A DNA stretch of 64,000 nucleotides from an uncultured Prevotellaceae bacterium (GCA_900543815.1 UQST01000008.1:1-64000); one strand, 5' to 3'. Shown: positions 8,093-17,276, counted from the first letter of the stretch. Notes: generated from the letters alone by a model not told the origin. A program made the numbers and translations.

Positions 8093-9879
8093 ACAGACTG
8101 GAAATCACAAGGCGTGTGGAGGCTCTGAGGAACTACATGCGCGAGCATGCTCTGGCAGCATTCATCTTCCCCAGCACCGACCCTCACAACGGCGAATATG
8201 TGCCTGAGCACTGGATGACACGACAGTGGATAAGCGGTTTCAACGGCAGTGCCGGCACCGCAGTGGTCACTCTCACCGATGCCGCACTGTGGACGGACAG
8301 CCGTTACTTCCTGGCTGCCACTGAGCAGCTGGAGGGTACACCCTTCCAACTCATGCGCGAGAGGGTGCCCGGCACACCTGCCATAGGCGAATGGCTCAAG
8401 GGGCAGCTCCAGGCGGGAGAGACGGTTGGCATCGACGGATGGGTCAACAGCGTGGAGCAGGCATCTGGCCTGAGACTGGAGCTGCAGGCAGGAGGCATAG
8501 GACTGGACACGAGTCTGGATCCCGCAGAGGAACTGTGGACCGACCGTCCCCCAGTGCCTGCCAATCCCGTAGAGATACAGCCGATAGAGTTTGCCGGCGA
8601 GAGTGCAGCAAGCAAGTTGGCACGCATCCGCGAGCAGATAAAGGCGGCAGGAGCAGAGATGACCGTCATCTGTCCGCTCGATGAAATCGCGTGGATTTGC
8701 AATCTGCGCGGCACGGATGTGCACTGCAACCCCGTCTTCGTCAGCTATCTGACCATCTCGCAGCAGAGTGCCACCCTGTATGTTGACCCGCAGAAGCTCA
8801 CCCCCGAAGTGACCGGATATCTGCAGGATGAAGGCATCAGCACACAGCCCTACGAGGCTCTGCCGCAAACGTTGGCCCACACACAGCCCTGCACGATGCT
8901 CATTGAACCGCAGTCATGCAACTGCCGCGTGCTTCCGCCCGATGGAATGGGCTGGAGCATCGTCAGCCGCAGTTCGCTCATCGCACCCATGAAGGCCATC
9001 AAGAACGAGGCCGAGCGCGAAGGTTTCCGCCAGGCAATGCTGCATGACGGAGTGGCGCTGGTGAAGTTCCTGCGCTGGCTCAAGCCCGCGGTGCAGGCCG
9101 GCCACGAGACAGAGATGAGCGTGGATGCCCGCCTGACAGCCCTGCGTGCCGAACAGCCATTGTACAGGGATATCTCCTTCGACACCATCGCAGGCTATGC
9201 CCATCATGGTGCCATCGTACACTACGAGGCGAGCAAGGAGACCGACATCCCCCTGGAACCACACGGGCTGCTGCTGCTCGACAGCGGTGCGCAGTACCAG
9301 AACGGCACCACCGACATCACACGAACCATCCCTCTGGGCGCTCTCACCGAGGAAGAGCGCACCGACTATACGTTGGTACTGAAGGGACACATACGTCTGG
9401 CAATGGCCAAATTCCCCGTTGGAACCTGCGGAACACAACTTGATGTGCTGGCAAGATACGCGATGTGGCAGCACGGCATCAACTATGGTCACGGCACCGG
9501 ACACGGTGTGGGCAGTTATCTGTGCGTGCATGAAGGACCTCACCAGATACGCATGAACCACGTGCCGGCACTCCTGCAGCCCGGAATGACCATAACAAAC
9601 GAGCCGGGCATCTACCGTGCAGGCAAGCACGGAGTACGCATCGAGAACACGATGATGGTGGAGCGATGCATGGAGAGCGACTTTGGGGAGTTCCTCCAAC
9701 TGGTGCCTCTCACGCTCTGCCCCATTGATACAGAGCCCATCCTGTGGGATATGATGCTGCCCGACGAGGTGGAGTATCTCAACAGCTACCACGCACAAGT
9801 GCGCAAGGAACTGGCACCGCTGCTCGAGGGTGACGACCTGGAGTGGCTGATGGAGGCAACCAAGGAACACATTATATAA
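8089..9879 (+). CDS. pepP: Xaa-Pro aminopeptidase (M24B)
   Basis: A 596-residue aminopeptidase P that removes an N-terminal residue preceding proline. It has the three-part layout of the long cytosolic form: two creatinase-like N-terminal domains (1-320) and a C-terminal pita-bread domain with all five metal ligands, Asp398 and Asp409 (LLLDSG / TTDIT), His472 (GTGHGVGS), Glu505 (TNEPG) and Glu519 (RIENTM). It binds two divalent metals, usually Mn. The ATG at 8089 overlaps the upstream stop and gives the standard N-terminus; an upstream in-frame start at 8029 would read through the preceding gene's end. No signal peptide, so cytoplasmic. Confidence 0.93.
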   Translation: MNRLEITRRVEALRNYMREHALAAFIFPSTDPHNGEYVPEHWMTRQWISGFNGSAGTAVVTLTDAALWTDSRYFLAATEQLEGTPFQLMRERVPGTPAIGEWLKGQLQAGETVGIDGWVNSVEQASGLRLELQAGGIGLDTSLDPAEELWTDRPPVPANPVEIQPIEFAGESAASKLARIREQIKAAGAEMTVICPLDEIAWICNLRGTDVHCNPVFVSYLTISQQSATLYVDPQKLTPEVTGYLQDEGISTQPYEALPQTLAHTQPCTMLIEPQSCNCRVLPPDGMGWSIVSRSSLIAPMKAIKNEAEREGFRQAMLHDGVALVKFLRWLKPAVQAGHETEMSVDARLTALRAEQPLYRDISFDTIAGYAHHGAIVHYEASKETDIPLEPHGLLLLDSGAQYQNGTTDITRTIPLGALTEEERTDYTLVLKGHIRLAMAKFPVGTCGTQLDVLARYAMWQHGINYGHGTGHGVGSYLCVHEGPHQIRMNHVPALLQPGMTITNEPGIYRAGKHGVRIENTMMVERCMESDFGEFLQLVPLTLCPIDTEPILWDMMLPDEVEYLNSYHAQVRKELAPLLEGDDLEWLMEATKEHII

Positions 9880-9899
9880 TATAGGCAAGCAATAAGAAA

Positions 9900-10478
9900 A
9901 TGGCTATCATCAAGAAACTGGCGGGCATGCCCGCACCACGATTCGGCAAGCATTGCTACTTCAGCGAGGGAGCAGTGATAGTGGGAGACGTGGAGATGGG
10001 TAACGACTGCACCGTGTGGTTCAACGCCGTACTGCGTGGCGATGTGCACTTCATCAAGATAGGCGACCGCACCAACGTGCAGGACAACAGTTGCATACAC
10101 ACTCTCAACGGCACAGCACCCTGCATCCTGGGCAACGACGTGACCATCGGACACTCTGTCACCCTGCACGGATGCGAAGTGAAGGACGGTGCACTGGTGG
10201 GCATGGGCGCAACAGTACTCGACCACGCAGTGGTGGGAAGAGGGGCAATAGTGGCTGCCGGAGCGCTGGTACTGAGCAACACACAGATAGGCGACGGCGA
10301 ACTGTGGGGCGGAGTGCCTGCAAAGTTCATCAAGCGAGTAGATCCCGAGCAGGCTGCCACACTCAACCAGACCTACGCAAGCCACTATATAGCCTACAGC
10401 GACTGGTACCGCAAGGCCGATGCCGACCCGTCATCCACCCAGGTGGTAACTACCAGCGAAGACTACCGCACCGAATAG
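9900..10478 (+). CDS. gamma-carbonic anhydrase-like hexapeptide protein
   Basis: A 192-residue left-handed beta-helix protein made of hexapeptide repeats (for example GDVEMGNDCTVW, VTIGHSVTLHGC). The three metal-binding histidines of the gamma-carbonic anhydrase family are present: His67 (NSCIHT), His85 and His90 (IGHSVTLHG). It forms trimers in known relatives. Whether it hydrates CO2 or acts on another substrate (YrdA/PaaY type) cannot be told. It follows the aminopeptidase by 20 nt and is probably cotranscribed. About 20 polar residues (DADPSSTQVVTTSEDYRTE) extend the C-terminus. Confidence 0.88.
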   Translation: MAIIKKLAGMPAPRFGKHCYFSEGAVIVGDVEMGNDCTVWFNAVLRGDVHFIKIGDRTNVQDNSCIHTLNGTAPCILGNDVTIGHSVTLHGCEVKDGALVGMGATVLDHAVVGRGAIVAAGALVLSNTQIGDGELWGGVPAKFIKRVDPEQAATLNQTYASHYIAYSDWYRKADADPSSTQVVTTSEDYRTE

Positions 10479-10532
10479 GCAAAGACGCCGGAAAACGGCG
10501 GTTCCACCATTCAATCACCCTAAAGCATCCCT

Positions 10533-11660
10533 ATGACAATGAAGAAACTCACCACCCTGTGCCTCATAATGGCCACCGCAGCATTCTGCCTGACCTCGTG
10601 CAACCTGCTGGAGAAGAAACCGGGCACACCCAGCACCGTCACCAATCCGTTGCCCATGAAGCTGGGCGACCCGTTCCTGCTGCACGCATCCAACGGCAGG
10701 TACTACATGTATGGCACCTCCATGGACGATGGATTCGAGGCTTTCGTGAGCGACGACCTCGTCAACTGGGAGTCCTGTGGGCAGGTGTATCACGGAGGCG
10801 ACAGCAATCAGTGGTGCAAGGACTGCTTTTGGGCACCCGAAGTATATGAGCGGAACGGCAAGTACTATATGTTCTTCAGTGCCAACTGGCGCAAGAACCC
10901 CACCAACGAAGCCGAGAACTTCAAGATAGGCGTAGCAGTGAGCGAGCGGCCCGAAGGCCCCTTCCGCGACCTGATGAACAGGCCCATCTTCAATCCCGAA
11001 TACCCCATCATAGACGCCAATGTGTTCTTCGACGACACACACAACCGCTGCTACCTCTACTACAGCCGTTGCTGCTACAAGCATCCGGTAGAGAGCGAAG
11101 TGGCCGACAGCCTGCGTCGCGAGGGAGTATATAAGGATATAGAGGAGAGCTGGGTGTATGGCATCGAGATGAAGAACGACTTCACCGGCGTGATAGGTGA
11201 GCCTGTACTGCTGTTGCAGCCGCCCACAAGCATGAGCGACAAGCAGGCTGAATGGGAGAGCCGCAGCGCCTCACACGGCGAGGCAAACCGCCGCTGGACC
11301 GAGGGCAGCTTCATCCTGCAGCACAACGGACTCTATTACATGATGTACAGTGCCAACTGCTATCAGGGAAAATACTACGCAGTGGGCTACGCGACAGCCT
11401 GTGATCCGCTCGGTCCATTCTTCAAGGCCGACAACAATCCCGTACTGCAAGAGAACCTGCAACAGGGTGGCGAGGTGATGGGCACCGGCCACAACATGGC
11501 CATCAAGATGCCCGACGGCACCTACTACACCGTATATCACGGCCGCATGAAGAGCAATCCCGACGAGCGCGTAGTGCTCATGGACCGCATGCGAATAGAG
11601 GACAGCGGCAAACTCATAGTGGATGGTCCCACCACCGAACCGCAAGTCATCAGGAGATAA
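10533..11660 (+). CDS. GH43-like glycoside hydrolase, lipoprotein
   Basis: A 375-residue lipoprotein (MKKLTTLCLIMATAAFCLTSC) with a five-bladed beta-propeller pattern of GH43 or a close clan F family. Candidate catalytic acids are the Asp in MKLGDPFLLH (general base), the Asp in PIIDANVFFDD (pKa modulator) and the Glu in WTEGSFILQHNGLYYMMYS (general acid); GTGHNM near residue 320 is the usual metal-site His. Expected substrates are arabinose- or xylose-containing side chains. The ATG at 10539 gives a cleaner lipoprotein signal than 10533. A small CGCCG-GAAAA-CGGCG hairpin lies just upstream at 10486-10500. It is not in a sugar-utilisation cluster. Confidence 0.85.
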   Translation: MTMKKLTTLCLIMATAAFCLTSCNLLEKKPGTPSTVTNPLPMKLGDPFLLHASNGRYYMYGTSMDDGFEAFVSDDLVNWESCGQVYHGGDSNQWCKDCFWAPEVYERNGKYYMFFSANWRKNPTNEAENFKIGVAVSERPEGPFRDLMNRPIFNPEYPIIDANVFFDDTHNRCYLYYSRCCYKHPVESEVADSLRREGVYKDIEESWVYGIEMKNDFTGVIGEPVLLLQPPTSMSDKQAEWESRSASHGEANRRWTEGSFILQHNGLYYMMYSANCYQGKYYAVGYATACDPLGPFFKADNNPVLQENLQQGGEVMGTGHNMAIKMPDGTYYTVYHGRMKSNPDERVVLMDRMRIEDSGKLIVDGPTTEPQVIRR

Positions 11661-11750
11661 AGGGGTCTCCTGACTCCAGCACAGAAGAAGCGGTGAAACA
11701 TGTTGACCTATTCTGCAATAACAAAGAAACCTCTTAACCTTCTCTTACCT

Positions 11751-12821
11751 ATGTACACAAGAAACAAACTACTCCTTGCGGCAGTTCTGTTTGCTGCATT
11801 CCTGCCGCCCATAAGCCTCGCTCAGGATACCGTCAGTGTAGATGAGATGATGCGACGCTACGAATTGTACCAGCAAGGGTTATTAAAGGATGATTCGCTC
11901 AATGCCGATGAGGTGGTATATACCAGCTACGGGAAGCGAAGATATAACGGGCGTGCAAACTGGAAGGGACTTCCATACACCTATATGCTTGTGAACAATC
12001 TGCGCACTCCCGAATACCCAGACAAGGAACACTTCTGGTCATTCGTGGTTATCCGCCAGAAGTTACTATTGGGGAAGGTATCAAGACTCAGAAAGAGGTA
12101 TAGGCGTGCCACAGAGCATGGAAGAAAGCCGAGCAGAAGAGTCAGACGCGTCATCGAAAGCAGGGCACCATTTGTACTGGCACTGGACAGCATAGACGGG
12201 ATGAGACGTGAGGAATGGGAGAGTTCAATCCCACACGACTACATTATAAAAGTAAAGAGCAAGAAGATGGATTATGCGCAGGCTGTGACAAAGGACTTGA
12301 AGATGCTGGACGATCCGTTCCAACTGCTCGGATATGACGTGTCGGTACACCGCAAAGCCATGCGGATAAAGGAAGGAGACATAGTACCATACGACAAAGG
12401 AACAGCACCAAGCGTCAGAGACAGCAGCGGACTGATGGAAACCACATTGACAATGATGGATGGCACGGGTGACAGCCGCCTAAGACGTGCAATCAACAAC
12501 CTGGCCGACACTGTGAACAGCAGGCTCAAGACGGGAGGTAAGAAATGTACTCTGTTCATCAAGCATGTGCCTGGCAGGAAGGTGAAGGTGGAGTTCGTGA
12601 ACAAGCAGGATTCACAAGACCCCGACTTCAGCAAGATGGCACAAGTACTGGAGTCCATGGAAGAGAACTTCTATCCCCGATTGTGGACGATAGACTGGAA
12701 AATGCTGCCAGGACTTATCATCGAAGCAGAACTCACGAGCGACAAAGGATGGGTGTTCAGAGTGCCGGGAAACGGGAAGAGAAAAGTGAAAGCAACACCT
12801 CTGGAAAGCAAAAAACACTAA
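11751..12821 (+). CDS. secreted protein of unknown function
   Basis: A 356-residue protein with a signal peptide (LLLAAVLFAAFLPPISLAQ, cleavage near residue 24). The mature part is charged and partly basic (RLRKRYRRATEHGRKPSRRVRRV) with no domain I recognise. The start at 11751 was chosen because it puts the signal peptide at the N-terminus; an in-frame ATG at 11700 would add 17 residues. It stands alone, about 90 nt after GH43, and converges on the M48 protease with a strong hairpin between them. Base use looks less GC-rich than its neighbours, which may mean later arrival, but this is an impression only. Confidence 0.7.
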   Translation: MYTRNKLLLAAVLFAAFLPPISLAQDTVSVDEMMRRYELYQQGLLKDDSLNADEVVYTSYGKRRYNGRANWKGLPYTYMLVNNLRTPEYPDKEHFWSFVVIRQKLLLGKVSRLRKRYRRATEHGRKPSRRVRRVIESRAPFVLALDSIDGMRREEWESSIPHDYIIKVKSKKMDYAQAVTKDLKMLDDPFQLLGYDVSVHRKAMRIKEGDIVPYDKGTAPSVRDSSGLMETTLTMMDGTGDSRLRRAINNLADTVNSRLKTGGKKCTLFIKHVPGRKVKVEFVNKQDSQDPDFSKMAQVLESMEENFYPRLWTIDWKMLPGLIIEAELTSDKGWVFRVPGNGKRKVKATPLESKKH

Positions 12822-12864
12822 GAACCAAGAGACCAAGTGGCCCCGAGCGCCGCTTTGGACAAAG

Positions 12865-12905
12865 CCGCGAGCCGCCTTACTTGCAACAAGAAAGGCGGCT
12901 CGCGG
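12865..12905. terminator. hairpin between convergent genes
   Basis: A perfect 14-bp stem (12865-12878 with 12892-12905) closes a 13-nt loop. No U-tract follows on either strand, so it may act as a barrier, a 3' end stabiliser or a bidirectional terminator for the unknown gene and the M48 gene. Confidence 0.6.
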
Positions 12906-12981
12906 ATATTATGTTACTCAGAGACTGCCGGCGCAGAGAGGCTTGCTGCCCCACACCAGCCCTGCTCTGAGGTGTGCTGCA

Positions 12982-13983
12982 TCAGAACTGTTCCAGATAG
13001 GCAATACGTTTCTCGGTGCTGGGATGGGTGCTGAAGAGGCTGTCCATCATGCCTGCCAGACTGCTTCTCAATGCCTTGGGATGGACGATGAAGAGTTGTG
13101 CCACATCCTCGCGTTCCACCTGACCCAGTCCGGGATGTGCGCTTATCTTGCGCAGAGCCGATGCCAAGGCAAGCGGATCACCACACAGCTCTGCCCCACC
13201 GGCATCGGCCATATACTCACGCTTACGGCTTATGGCAAAGCGGGTAAGCAGGGTGAAGAAATAACCGATGGCCGACAGCACTATAGCCACAAGCAGGAGC
13301 ACGATGCCAGCCGCACCATTGCCCTCGCGCTCGTCATCGCTTCGGCGACGCGTACCACCAAACATGATATTGTTCCAAAGGAGCCGTATGGCAAGGCTCA
13401 TGACAGTGCTCATGATGCCCACAAAGATGATGCTGATGATGAGCAAGCGCGTATCGCGGTTGCGGATATGCGTAAGCTCATGGCCGATGACTCCAGCCAG
13501 TTCGGCGTCGGTAAGGCGTTGGCAGATGCCTGTAGTGACGGTCACGGTGTAAGTCTTCTCGTCGATGCCGCTGGCAAAGGCGTTCAGCATAGGGTCGTCT
13601 ATGACGTTCACCTTGGGCATGGGCATACCGCAAGCCATGGTGAGGTTCTCCACGATGTTATACACACGCGGATTCTCCCTACGCTCCAGCGGTCTGGCAC
13701 CAGTGGAATGACGTATCATGGAGGTGTTGAAAAGGTAGGAGATGAGGAACCACACGCCCACAATGCCCACCACCCAAGGCAGCACCTGCAGCATCTCATA
13801 ATTGACATAATCCCAGTTGACTTTGGTGTCGCCACCATACATAGGGTCAGTGATGCCCAGCGAATTGCATATCACCAGGAACACGTATACGACTCCCAGC
13901 AGGATGCATGGGAACAGGAGCAGGAGCAGAACGGACTTCAGATTGTTCTGCACCTGCTGAGTGTGCATGCCCACATACTTCAT
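12982..13983 (-). CDS. M48 family zinc metalloprotease (HtpX-like)
   Basis: A 333-residue integral membrane protease. It has an N-terminal membrane span (VLLLLLFPCILLGVVYVFLV), a second near residue 70, the zinc motif HELTH in AGVIGHELTHIRNRD, two further spans around residues 195-260, and REYMADAGGAEL carrying the third ligand region. HtpX-type enzymes degrade misfolded membrane proteins. It follows lemA by 38 nt; LemA-M48 pairs are widespread, suggesting that LemA assists the protease. Confidence 0.9.
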   Translation of the reverse strand: MKYVGMHTQQVQNNLKSVLLLLLFPCILLGVVYVFLVICNSLGITDPMYGGDTKVNWDYVNYEMLQVLPWVVGIVGVWFLISYLFNTSMIRHSTGARPLERRENPRVYNIVENLTMACGMPMPKVNVIDDPMLNAFASGIDEKTYTVTVTTGICQRLTDAELAGVIGHELTHIRNRDTRLLIISIIFVGIMSTVMSLAIRLLWNNIMFGGTRRRSDDEREGNGAAGIVLLLVAIVLSAIGYFFTLLTRFAISRKREYMADAGGAELCGDPLALASALRKISAHPGLGQVEREDVAQLFIVHPKALRSSLAGMMDSLFSTHPSTEKRIAYLEQF

Positions 13984-14021
13984 CTTCGTTGCAAAAGGGT
14001 ATCAGAATGAGACATACGGGC

Positions 14022-14588
14022 TTAGAACTTCACCTCGGGAGCCTTGTCGTAATTGGCGCGCTCAGCGGCAGGCACCTCAAACATAGGCTCGCGGTGGAAA
14101 CCGAACATGCCTGCAAAAAGCACGGCGGGGAAAGTCTGCACGCCATTGTTGAGTTCCTTGGTGGCGCTGTTGAAGAAGCGGCGAGTGGCAGCCAACTTGT
14201 TTTCCACGTCAGAGATTTCGCCCTGGAGCTGAAGAAAATTCTGGTTGGCCTTCAGTTCGGGATAAGCCTCCACCTGCACTTTAAGCCCGGCCAGAGCCGA
14301 TGAAAGCGCATTGTCGGCCTCTATCTTTCCGTTTATGGTGGTAGCCGACATAGCGGCCGTGCGGGCCTGCGTCACCTTCTCCAGCAGCTCCCGCTCGTGT
14401 TTGGCGTATCCCTTGACCGTCTCCACCAGCTGCGGAATGAGGTCGTAACGCTGCTTGAGCTGCACATCGATGTTGGCGAAAGCGTTCTCACGGTTGTTAC
14501 GCAACACCACCAGGTTGTTGTAGATAAACACAATCCAGATGACCAGAATGACCACAACGGCCAGAGTCACCAATAATCCTGTACTCAT
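14022..14588 (-). CDS. lemA: LemA family protein
   Basis: A 188-residue protein with one N-terminal membrane span (LVTLAVVVILVIWIVFIYNNLV) followed by the long helical LemA domain: RNNRENAFANIDVQLKQR, DLIPQLVETVKGYAKHE and later FNSATKELNNGVQTFPAVLFA. The soluble part is predicted outside the cytoplasm. The role is not established; pairing with the M48 protease gene suggests a shared envelope function. A TATCTTTG box on the minus strand (14707-14700) could start transcription about 105 nt upstream. Confidence 0.92.
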   Translation of the reverse strand: MSTGLLVTLAVVVILVIWIVFIYNNLVVLRNNRENAFANIDVQLKQRYDLIPQLVETVKGYAKHERELLEKVTQARTAAMSATTINGKIEADNALSSALAGLKVQVEAYPELKANQNFLQLQGEISDVENKLAATRRFFNSATKELNNGVQTFPAVLFAGMFGFHREPMFEVPAAERANYDKAPEVKF

Positions 14589-14825
14589 AGTTCACTTTGT
14601 TTAGTTCAACAATATCGCATCGCCAGGGCAACCAAAAGCGCCGGCCAACCAGCCGCAAGGCATCAGTACCGCCCGCACAAGCCGCCACAGCATGCGATGC
14701 AAAGATAAACGATTTTCCATGCAATGCGCCACAATAAACCTATAAATAAAGTGAAAAAAGCGTCTTTACAACGCTTTTGTACGAAGTTTTCCGCTTTTCA
14801 TACCCCCAGGTAAGCAAAAAACAAC

Positions 14826-14833
14826 TAACTTTG
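14826..14833 (+). promoter_or_regulatory. -7 box upstream of first sigma gene
   Basis: TAACTTTG matches TAnnTTTG; the start of translation is 28 nt after the box. No TTG is found at the expected upstream distance, so strength or dependence on another factor is uncertain. Confidence 0.4.
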
Positions 14834-14861
14834 CATATCTTTAGCCTACCAAACCGAAAAC

Positions 14862-15722
14862 ATGAGACAACTTAAGATAACCAACAGCATCACGAGCCGC
14901 GGAAGCCAGTCGCTCGAAGACTACCTGAATGACATCAGCAAACAACCCCTTCTGACTGCAGAGGAAGAAGTGAAGCTCGCACAGCGCATACGCAATGACG
15001 ACCGCGAGGCACTGGAAAGACTGGTGTGTGCCAACCTGCGTTTCGTGGTCAGTGTAGCCAAGCAGTACCAGAATCAAGGGCTGACGCTACCCGACCTCAT
15101 AAACGAAGGCAACATAGGGTTGATAAAGGCAGCCGAGAAGTTCGACGAGACTCGCGGATTCAAGTTCATATCGTATGCTGTGTGGTGGATAAGACAATCC
15201 ATACTGCAGGCACTGGCCGAGCAGAGCCGCATGGTGCGCCTCCCGCTCAACCAGGTGAGTGCAGTGAGCCGGATCAACAAGTTAATCATGAAGTTTGAAC
15301 AGGAACATGAGCGCAAGCCCAGCGCCTACGAACTATCCGAGCTCATCGATGAGACACCCGAGAAGATAAGGGACTCACTGCGTGCCAACGGCCGTCCCAT
15401 GAGCATAAATGCCCCTTTGGGCGAAGGAGACGACAGCACGCTGCTGGAAGTCATTAGCGACGAGAACACCCCCCAAGCCGACAGGGGAATGATAGATAAA
15501 AGCCTCGCCACCGAGATAGAGCGCATGCTCGACACGCTGGACGAGCGCGAGAAGACCATCGTGGAGATGTGCTTCGGCATCAACAACAGGGAGATGACCC
15601 TGGAGGAGATAAGCGAGAAGTTCGGACTAAGCAGGGAGAGAGTGAGACAGATACGCGAAAAGGCACTCCTCAAACTGCGCCATTCCAACAAAAAAAGCCT
15701 GCTGCAGGAGTACCTGGGATAG
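14862..15722 (+). CDS. RNA polymerase primary-type sigma factor, divergent copy
   Basis: A 286-residue sigma-70 protein of the short Bacteroidetes RpoD form, without region 1.1. Region 1.2 (LEDYLNDISKQPLLTAEEEVKLAQ), region 2 (NLRFVVSVAKQYQNQGLTLPDL, KFISYAVWWIRQSI), region 3 and region 4.2 (MTLEEISEKFGLSRERVRQI) are all present. It departs from the usual RpoD wording more than its downstream twin does, especially in region 3 (ELIDETPEKIRDSLRANGRPMSI) and the C-terminus (HSNKKSLLQEYLG). It is therefore the likely duplicate with an altered role, perhaps a group 2 sigma factor. The two genes are 117 nt apart on the same strand. Confidence 0.85.
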   Translation: MRQLKITNSITSRGSQSLEDYLNDISKQPLLTAEEEVKLAQRIRNDDREALERLVCANLRFVVSVAKQYQNQGLTLPDLINEGNIGLIKAAEKFDETRGFKFISYAVWWIRQSILQALAEQSRMVRLPLNQVSAVSRINKLIMKFEQEHERKPSAYELSELIDETPEKIRDSLRANGRPMSINAPLGEGDDSTLLEVISDENTPQADRGMIDKSLATEIERMLDTLDEREKTIVEMCFGINNREMTLEEISEKFGLSRERVRQIREKALLKLRHSNKKSLLQEYLG

Positions 15723-15839
15723 GATAAAGCCACAAGGGCAAAACTTTTTTCAGGATATCGATTAAACCCGCACTGCCCTCGGGAGTCTAATAGGGCGCAA
15801 GGCGAAAGAGAATACCTTAGACATACTATAAAGGAGAAT

Positions 15840-16700
15840 ATGAGACAACTTAAGATTAACAAGAGTATCACAGCCCGCGAAGGTGAGGCGTTTGAGAAGT
15901 ACCTTCAGGAGATTGGGCGTGAGAACTTGATTACCGTAGAGGAGGAGGTGGAGCTCACCCAGCGCATCCGCAAGGGCGACAGAGCCGCTCTGGACAAGCT
16001 GGTACTTGCCAACCTGCGTTTCGTAGTCAGTGTGGCCAAGCAGTACCAGAACCAAGGACTCACACTGCCTGACCTTATCAGCGAGGGCAACATAGGACTC
16101 ATCAAGGCAGCGGAGAAGTTCGACGAGACCCGCGGATTCAAGTTCATCTCATACGCCGTGTGGTGGATCAGACAGACCATCCTGCAGGCTCTGGCCGAGC
16201 AGAGCCGTCTGGTGCGCCTGCCACTCAACCAGGTGAGCGCGGTGAACAAGATATCAAAGGCCATCATCAAGTTTGAACAGGAGAACGAACGCAAGCCCAG
16301 CACCGATGAATTGGCCGACATCGTCAATGAGATGCCCGGCAAGATAGACGACTCACTGCGTGCCAGCGGCCGCCACGTCAGCATGGACGCTCCCTTCGTG
16401 GCAGGTGAGGACAACACGCTACTCGATGTGATGTCGGACTCCAGCGCCCCCACCACCGACCGTGCAATGATGAGCGAGAGCCTCTCCACCGAGATTGAGC
16501 GCGCACTGAACACCCTCAACGGACGCGAGAAAGAGATTATCGAGATGAGCTACGGCATCAATCATCAGGAGATGACACTGGAAGAGATAGGCGAGAAATT
16601 TGGCCTCACCCGTGAACGCGTGCGCCAGATACGTGAGAAAGCCATCCGTAAACTGCGTTGCACAGAGCGCAACAGCCAGTTGCGCGGCTATCTGGGCTAA
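15840..16700 (+). CDS. rpoD: RNA polymerase sigma factor RpoD
   Basis: A 286-residue sigma-70 factor very close to the usual Bacteroidetes RpoD: YLQEIGRENLITVEEEVEL, region 2 with KFISYAVWWIRQTI, region 3 with SGRHVSMDAPFVAGEDNTLLDV, and region 4.2 MTLEEIGEKFGLTRERVRQI. It directs transcription from TTG/TAnnTTTG promoters. It follows a divergent paralogue of identical length. An AAGGAG stands four bases before the ATG, a rare clear Shine-Dalgarno sequence for this phylum. A strong terminator follows at 16751-16790. Confidence 0.9.
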   Translation: MRQLKINKSITAREGEAFEKYLQEIGRENLITVEEEVELTQRIRKGDRAALDKLVLANLRFVVSVAKQYQNQGLTLPDLISEGNIGLIKAAEKFDETRGFKFISYAVWWIRQTILQALAEQSRLVRLPLNQVSAVNKISKAIIKFEQENERKPSTDELADIVNEMPGKIDDSLRASGRHVSMDAPFVAGEDNTLLDVMSDSSAPTTDRAMMSESLSTEIERALNTLNGREKEIIEMSYGINHQEMTLEEIGEKFGLTRERVRQIREKAIRKLRCTERNSQLRGYLG

Positions 16701-16750
16701 CCCACACTGCCACATCGGCAAGGCCGACAAGGCCGCTATACAACCATACG

Positions 16751-16790
16751 GGCGGGAGCATCACAACCGATGCTCCCGCCTTTCTTTTTT
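16751..16790 (+). terminator. rpoD terminator
   Basis: An 11-bp GC-rich stem (16751-16761 with 16770-16780), loop CACAACCG, then TTTCTTTTTT. A classic intrinsic terminator 50 nt after the rpoD stop. Confidence 0.9.
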
Positions 16791-16859
16791 CCCGAAAAAG
16801 CATAAGGCTGCACCCGAAGCTGGCTTCTGCGAATTACGCGCCAAGGCAGGGCAGGAAAT

Positions 16860-16938
16860 GCACTGCGGTGCAATGCCCGACGAAGCGCGCTGCATCAGCC
16901 ATCGCAGCACGCTGCATTGCCACATGCACCGCACTGCC
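16860..16938. repeat. four-box 22-bp repeat element, copy B
   Basis: Boxes GCACTGCGGTGC (16860), GAAGCGCGCTGC (16882), GCAGCACGCTGC (16904) and GCACCGCACTGC (16926) start exactly 22 nt apart. The whole block matches the reverse complement of copy E, including spacer bases (ATGCCCG, CACAT) and the CTTTCCCATCCC tail. Confidence 0.85.
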
Positions 16939-17080
16939 TTTCCCATCCCACAACAGGAGCACACGGACAGGAGCGCCCACAACGGCTAAAGACAGAAGAT
17001 TACCCATCCCGCACAGCCCCCATCCAAGCACCCAAACTCTGTACTTGCAATTCGGATTCGCTTCACCACACACGCCACAT

Positions 17081-17190
17081 GCAGCCCAATTCTTAATTCA
17101 GGATTCTACCATCTTAATTGAAACAAAGCCTAATTCTTAATTCAAAATTCCGCATTCTTAATTACCCAGTTCTACATTCCCGATTACCGC
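17081..17190. repeat. AT-rich dispersed repeat, forward copy
   Basis: Built from AATTCTTAATTCAAAATTC and CATTCTTAATT motifs; the two AATTCTTAATTCA units start 44 nt apart (17088 and 17132), twice 22. The block closely matches the reverse complement of 61035-61140, down to the linker AAACAAAGCCT versus ATACAAAGCCT. Degenerate AT-rich motifs continue to about 17235. Confidence 0.8.
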
Positions 17191-17276
17191 ACAGCCCAAT
17201 TCAAAATTCCACATTCTACATTCACAATTACCCTCCGTTGTGCTGAATGATGCCAGACGCCCCGCTGCACAAGACA

